This document shows, in pieces, positions 61,325 through 64,000 of a stretch of 64,000 bases of DNA. The stretch spans positions 7,807,667 through 7,871,666 of the forward strand of contig NZ_VIVR01000001.1 of assembly GCF_007828955.1 (NCBI RefSeq), given 5' to 3'. Source of the DNA: Kitasatospora atroaurantiaca (GTDB lineage Bacteria > Actinomycetota > Actinomycetes > Streptomycetales > Streptomycetaceae). The position numbers and the translations under genes are program-made. Position 1 is the first letter of the stretch, and the number at the start of each line of letters is the position of its first letter. The notes under the pieces were generated by a model, which did no database searches, had not been told where the DNA came from, and worked only from the letters and a program-made list of their open reading frames with translations.

Positions 61325-64000
61325 GGGCTGGTGGCCGATGACCTGGTCCGTCGACAGGCGAGCCGACGGACTGTCGCGGAAGGGTGATTCTTGACGGTGG
61401 CGATGGCGTCCTGGACGTCCTCGTTGAGGATCGTGGTGTCGGCGAGGGCCTGAGCGACCGCCTGGGGGATCACGACGGACGTGTCGCTGGCCGCGCGGCG
61501 CAGTCCGGCACGGGCGTCCAGATCGGGTGTCTCTTGTTTGGCGCGGGATGCGATCTCGTAGGCGGCTTCGATCCGCACCCTGTGGTGCGGATCGGACAGC
61601 AGGGCGAGAAGGAGCGGGGTGTCCTCGGGCCGGTGCAAAAGGTGAATCAAGAAGACTGCGTCGGCCCGTTGTTGCCAGTTTCCGGTTAGCAGCCGGGCGC
61701 GCCAGGCCGCTTGCTGTTCGGGGGTCAGCAGGCCAAGTGCGGTGGCCAGCCACGATTCGGCGCCGCCGACTTCGGTGAATCCGGATGGCGGCCCAGCAGG
61801 CGGGGTAGCGCTGTCGACCGCGCGTCGCAGTGCGGTGGCGAGGTCTTCGCGTACCTGATCCGGGATCTGTTCGGTGTTCCGGGAGAGGAGAAGGCAGACC
61901 CCTCGTTTGTAGTCGCCAGGTGCCTCGGGATGGCCCACCAGCTCGACGATCTCATCCCAGCGGGCGTGCTGCGGGTACGCGATGTTGAGGACGGCCAGGG
62001 CGCGCGCGTCGTCGATCGTGCGCATCCGCCACTGGCCCTGGTCGAGACCGGTCAGCAGTGCGCGGATCTCCTGCGTCAGGCGCGAGATTGCATGCTGGCC
62101 GACATCTGCGCCAAGGGTGGTGACCTCTCCCACGGCGGCCAGCGCGGCGAAGTCGCCCGCCTTGATCTGCTCAATCAGCGCTGTTCGCGCCTCGGAGTCC
62201 GTGTGGGCGATCCGGCCGAGCATCGCGACGCAGATCCCGTTCAGCTCGCCGGTGTGCCGTAGGGCGGCCTTGCGCCACTCGTCCCGGGCGGAGGGCGCGT
62301 GGAAGACGTCGTCGGCAAGGCGGAAGATCAGCTGGACCACAGGCTGGGCCAAGGCGGGCCGGGCCCACGGAGCCCGTGCTACGAGCAGGTCGCGCACCTG
62401 CTCGTGGACGGTGGTGGTCGCCGCTTCAAGGACGCCGCCGAGGGCGAGCAGGGCATGGTGCGCGACGTCCGTGTTTGCCGACACGCTCGGCGGGATCTGC
62501 ACGCCCCCGTTGAACAGGGCCGTGCAGTGGGCCGCTGCGGCGTCGGCAGCCGGAGCCTCAAGAAGGTCGCCTGCGTGCTCCCACAGTTCAAGATGAGCGC
62601 GGAATGCCCGCACCGACCATGATTGCGCCACCACCGACCGGACCGTGCGCACCACCGGGGCGACCGGCCCCAGCCGCCGCAGTTGCTGCACCGCCTTGGT
62701 CAGCGCCGAGACGTCGCCGCTGATCCGCAACAGGCCCAGGGCGTTACCGCTCTCTTCGTCTCCCTGGCCGTCCTGATCCTGCTCGGCGTCGAGCAGGATT
62801 TGTCGGGCTAGCAGACTGGTGCAGGCCCGCCAAGCCCCAACATGGGCAGAAAGGTTGGCGGTCCACCGGGCGGCCTCGAGTTCGTTGTAGACAGGATTGC
62901 CTTGGCCGAGACCGATACTGCCGGTTTGGGCCCAGTGGTCGAACGTTCGGTCCATGGCCTGCTCGTAGGCGCTGGCCAGGTTCTGGGTGCGCCACCACGA
63001 GGCGGCCGTATCGCTGGCGGTGATGAACGCTTCGAGCTCACCTTCATCCCAAGGCGCGGCTCGGAAGATCGACTCGGCGGCTGCCGCCGCGACGGCTGAT
63101 GTGGTGGGGTCCTTTGGGGCGAGGAGCACGGTGATGCGCGCCAGCGCGGCATCCTCCCCGGCGCCGTGGTCGTCGGCCAACTCCGTTCGCACGCGGGCGC
63201 GCTGGACCAGAAGCCAGGCGAAGTCCGCCGGTTCGGCCTCGTCGCGATCGATCTCGGCGGTAAGCAACTGGAGAGCCTGCGCGTACTTCTCGTCTTCGAG
63301 CAGCGCGCACGCCGCGACGACTGTGGCGGCAGTGCGCTCGGCCGGACCGGGAGCGGAGGAGATGAGCCCGGTCACGGCGGTTGTATCGCCATCCAGGAGC
63401 ACCGCACCGTACGCGGCGACAAGCTGCCACTGCCAGCTCCCTGACCTGCCGGCCTCCTCCAGCGAGGGAACGCTGGAGTGCCTGGAGGCAAAATGGTCCA
63501 GATCGGCGATCCGGACCTGAGCCAGCAGCGCCAGCGCTTCCTCCGGGCCGATCGCATGCGCGAAGCCCACGTTGCGATGCGGCCGCGACCAACCGCGGAA
63601 CCAGCAGGGCGTGTCGCAGGCGGTCGCCCGGACTGACGGCGGCTCCACTGCGCAACCACGCCGAGCCCTCCCATGACGCCGGGGCACGTTTGCTGGCCGC
63701 GACCTCGAGGAGCGCGGGCAAGTGCTCCTCGTCGATAACCTGGGAGGCGGGAACGCAGATCTTGAAACCCTTGCCGGTGCTGCGGACGTCCTCGGGCGTG
63801 ACCTGCGCCCAGTACGACGTGCTCGTGTCCAAGTCATGGAGCACCAAGATCACGGCAAGGCCATGGCGGATCCAAGCGTCGAAATGCTTCGATTCCCTCT
63901 CCCGGTGCCACCACCCCTCCACAACCCCGTCAGGGTTCTTACAAGGGGACCGGAAGTAGTCGCTCGACCCGCTCGCTGAGCCGGACTTGACCTGGACGCC
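61321..64000 (-). CDS. DUF4365-type N-terminus with long HEAT/TPR-like repeat protein (partial, frameshifted)
   Basis: Runs off the right edge. The first residues seen, GVQVKSGSASGSSDYF, carry the QxK motif of DUF4365 (PD-(D/E)xK-like fold). They are followed by WHRERESKHFDAWIRHGLAV, ILVLHDLDTSTSYWAQVTPE and ICVPASQVIDEEHLPALLEV. Near 63580 a one-base shift is needed to join AIGPEEALALLAQVRIADLD and about 700 residues of helical repeats (ALLEDEKYAQALQLLTAEID, LLALLSDPHHRVRIEAAYEI) to TGA at 61321. DUF4365 domains occur in defence-like proteins. No transposon sequence touches it. Confidence 0.72.

Noticed and set aside
1..64000. CRISPR array
   Set aside because: No evenly spaced short repeats were seen; the only tandem repeat is the 22-bp duplication at 708-751.

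Overview
The window is high-GC DNA with strongly G/C-biased third codon positions, many GTG starts and one TTG start. Its gene content includes an ECF41-type sigma factor, an HupS-like HU, WYL, TetR, MarR and Fur regulators, lipoproteins with Ala/Thr-rich linkers and an IstB with third-cistron zinc fingers. This points to a Streptomycetaceae actinomycete (Streptomyces or Kitasatospora). The density of insertion sequences, gene fragments and frameshifts suggests a chromosome arm, a subtelomeric region or a large linear plasmid. No rRNA, tRNA or CRISPR array was found.

Layout. 1-4.9 kb: tail of an ECF41 sigma gene, a DUF4253 fragment, a lipoprotein, then decayed mobile DNA with a 233-bp MITE-like element inside a broken gene and a 91-aa orphan that has a paralogue at 33.8 kb. 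4.9-9.6 kb: MATE exporter, alpha/beta hydrolase, truncated Fur, HNH protein, and an IS remnant enclosing an SseB C-terminus. 9.6-12.8 kb: WXG100/CpnT-like export-domain gene, a lipoprotein and two orphan genes. 12.8-15.4 kb: chitinase and IS110 scraps, an HU gene cut off by an inverted tyrosine recombinase pseudogene. 15.5-22.1 kb: membrane protein/TetR divergent pair with a perfect operator, WYL regulator/VOC protein pair, an IS5-family element inserted into a hairpin, an IS481 pseudogene. 22.5-30.5 kb: secreted FG-GAP protein, membrane protein, IS5 and IS3 elements, methyltransferase, IS scraps, VOC protein. 30.6-33.7 kb: DUF4157 (eCIS-effector-type) protein between two related IS5 remnants. 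33.8-41.1 kb: zinc-ribbon proteins, an IS21-like IstB operon, a Doc-like toxin/RHH antitoxin pair, and remnants of an error-prone DNA polymerase cassette (DnaE2 and two Y-family pieces). 41.1-45.4 kb: the best preserved block, NadC-PhzF-like and MarR-MFS-DUF1330 operons. 45.4-50 kb: ISL3 and integrase scraps, secreted protein, intact IS with a passenger gene. 50-55.7 kb: GyrB-like degenerate GHKL protein, YrdC/Sua5 protein, DHFR-like reductase, small membrane peptide with a terminator. 55.8-60.5 kb: a DUF1259 gene split into three pieces by a pYEATS-bearing insert and by a 2.3-kb IS1182-type element carrying a GNAT acetyltransferase. 60.9-64 kb: two-gene operon with a DUF4365/repeat protein running off the right edge.

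Two themes stand out. First, IS elements here carry accessory genes: a coiled-coil/winged-helix family occurs up to five times beside transposase genes (twice inside elements with defined ends), and a GNAT gene lies inside an IS1182-type element. Second, the region holds candidate conflict proteins (DUF4157 effector, DUF4365 protein, pYEATS membrane protein, Doc-like TA pair, WXG100-like export domain) among heavy IS-driven decay.
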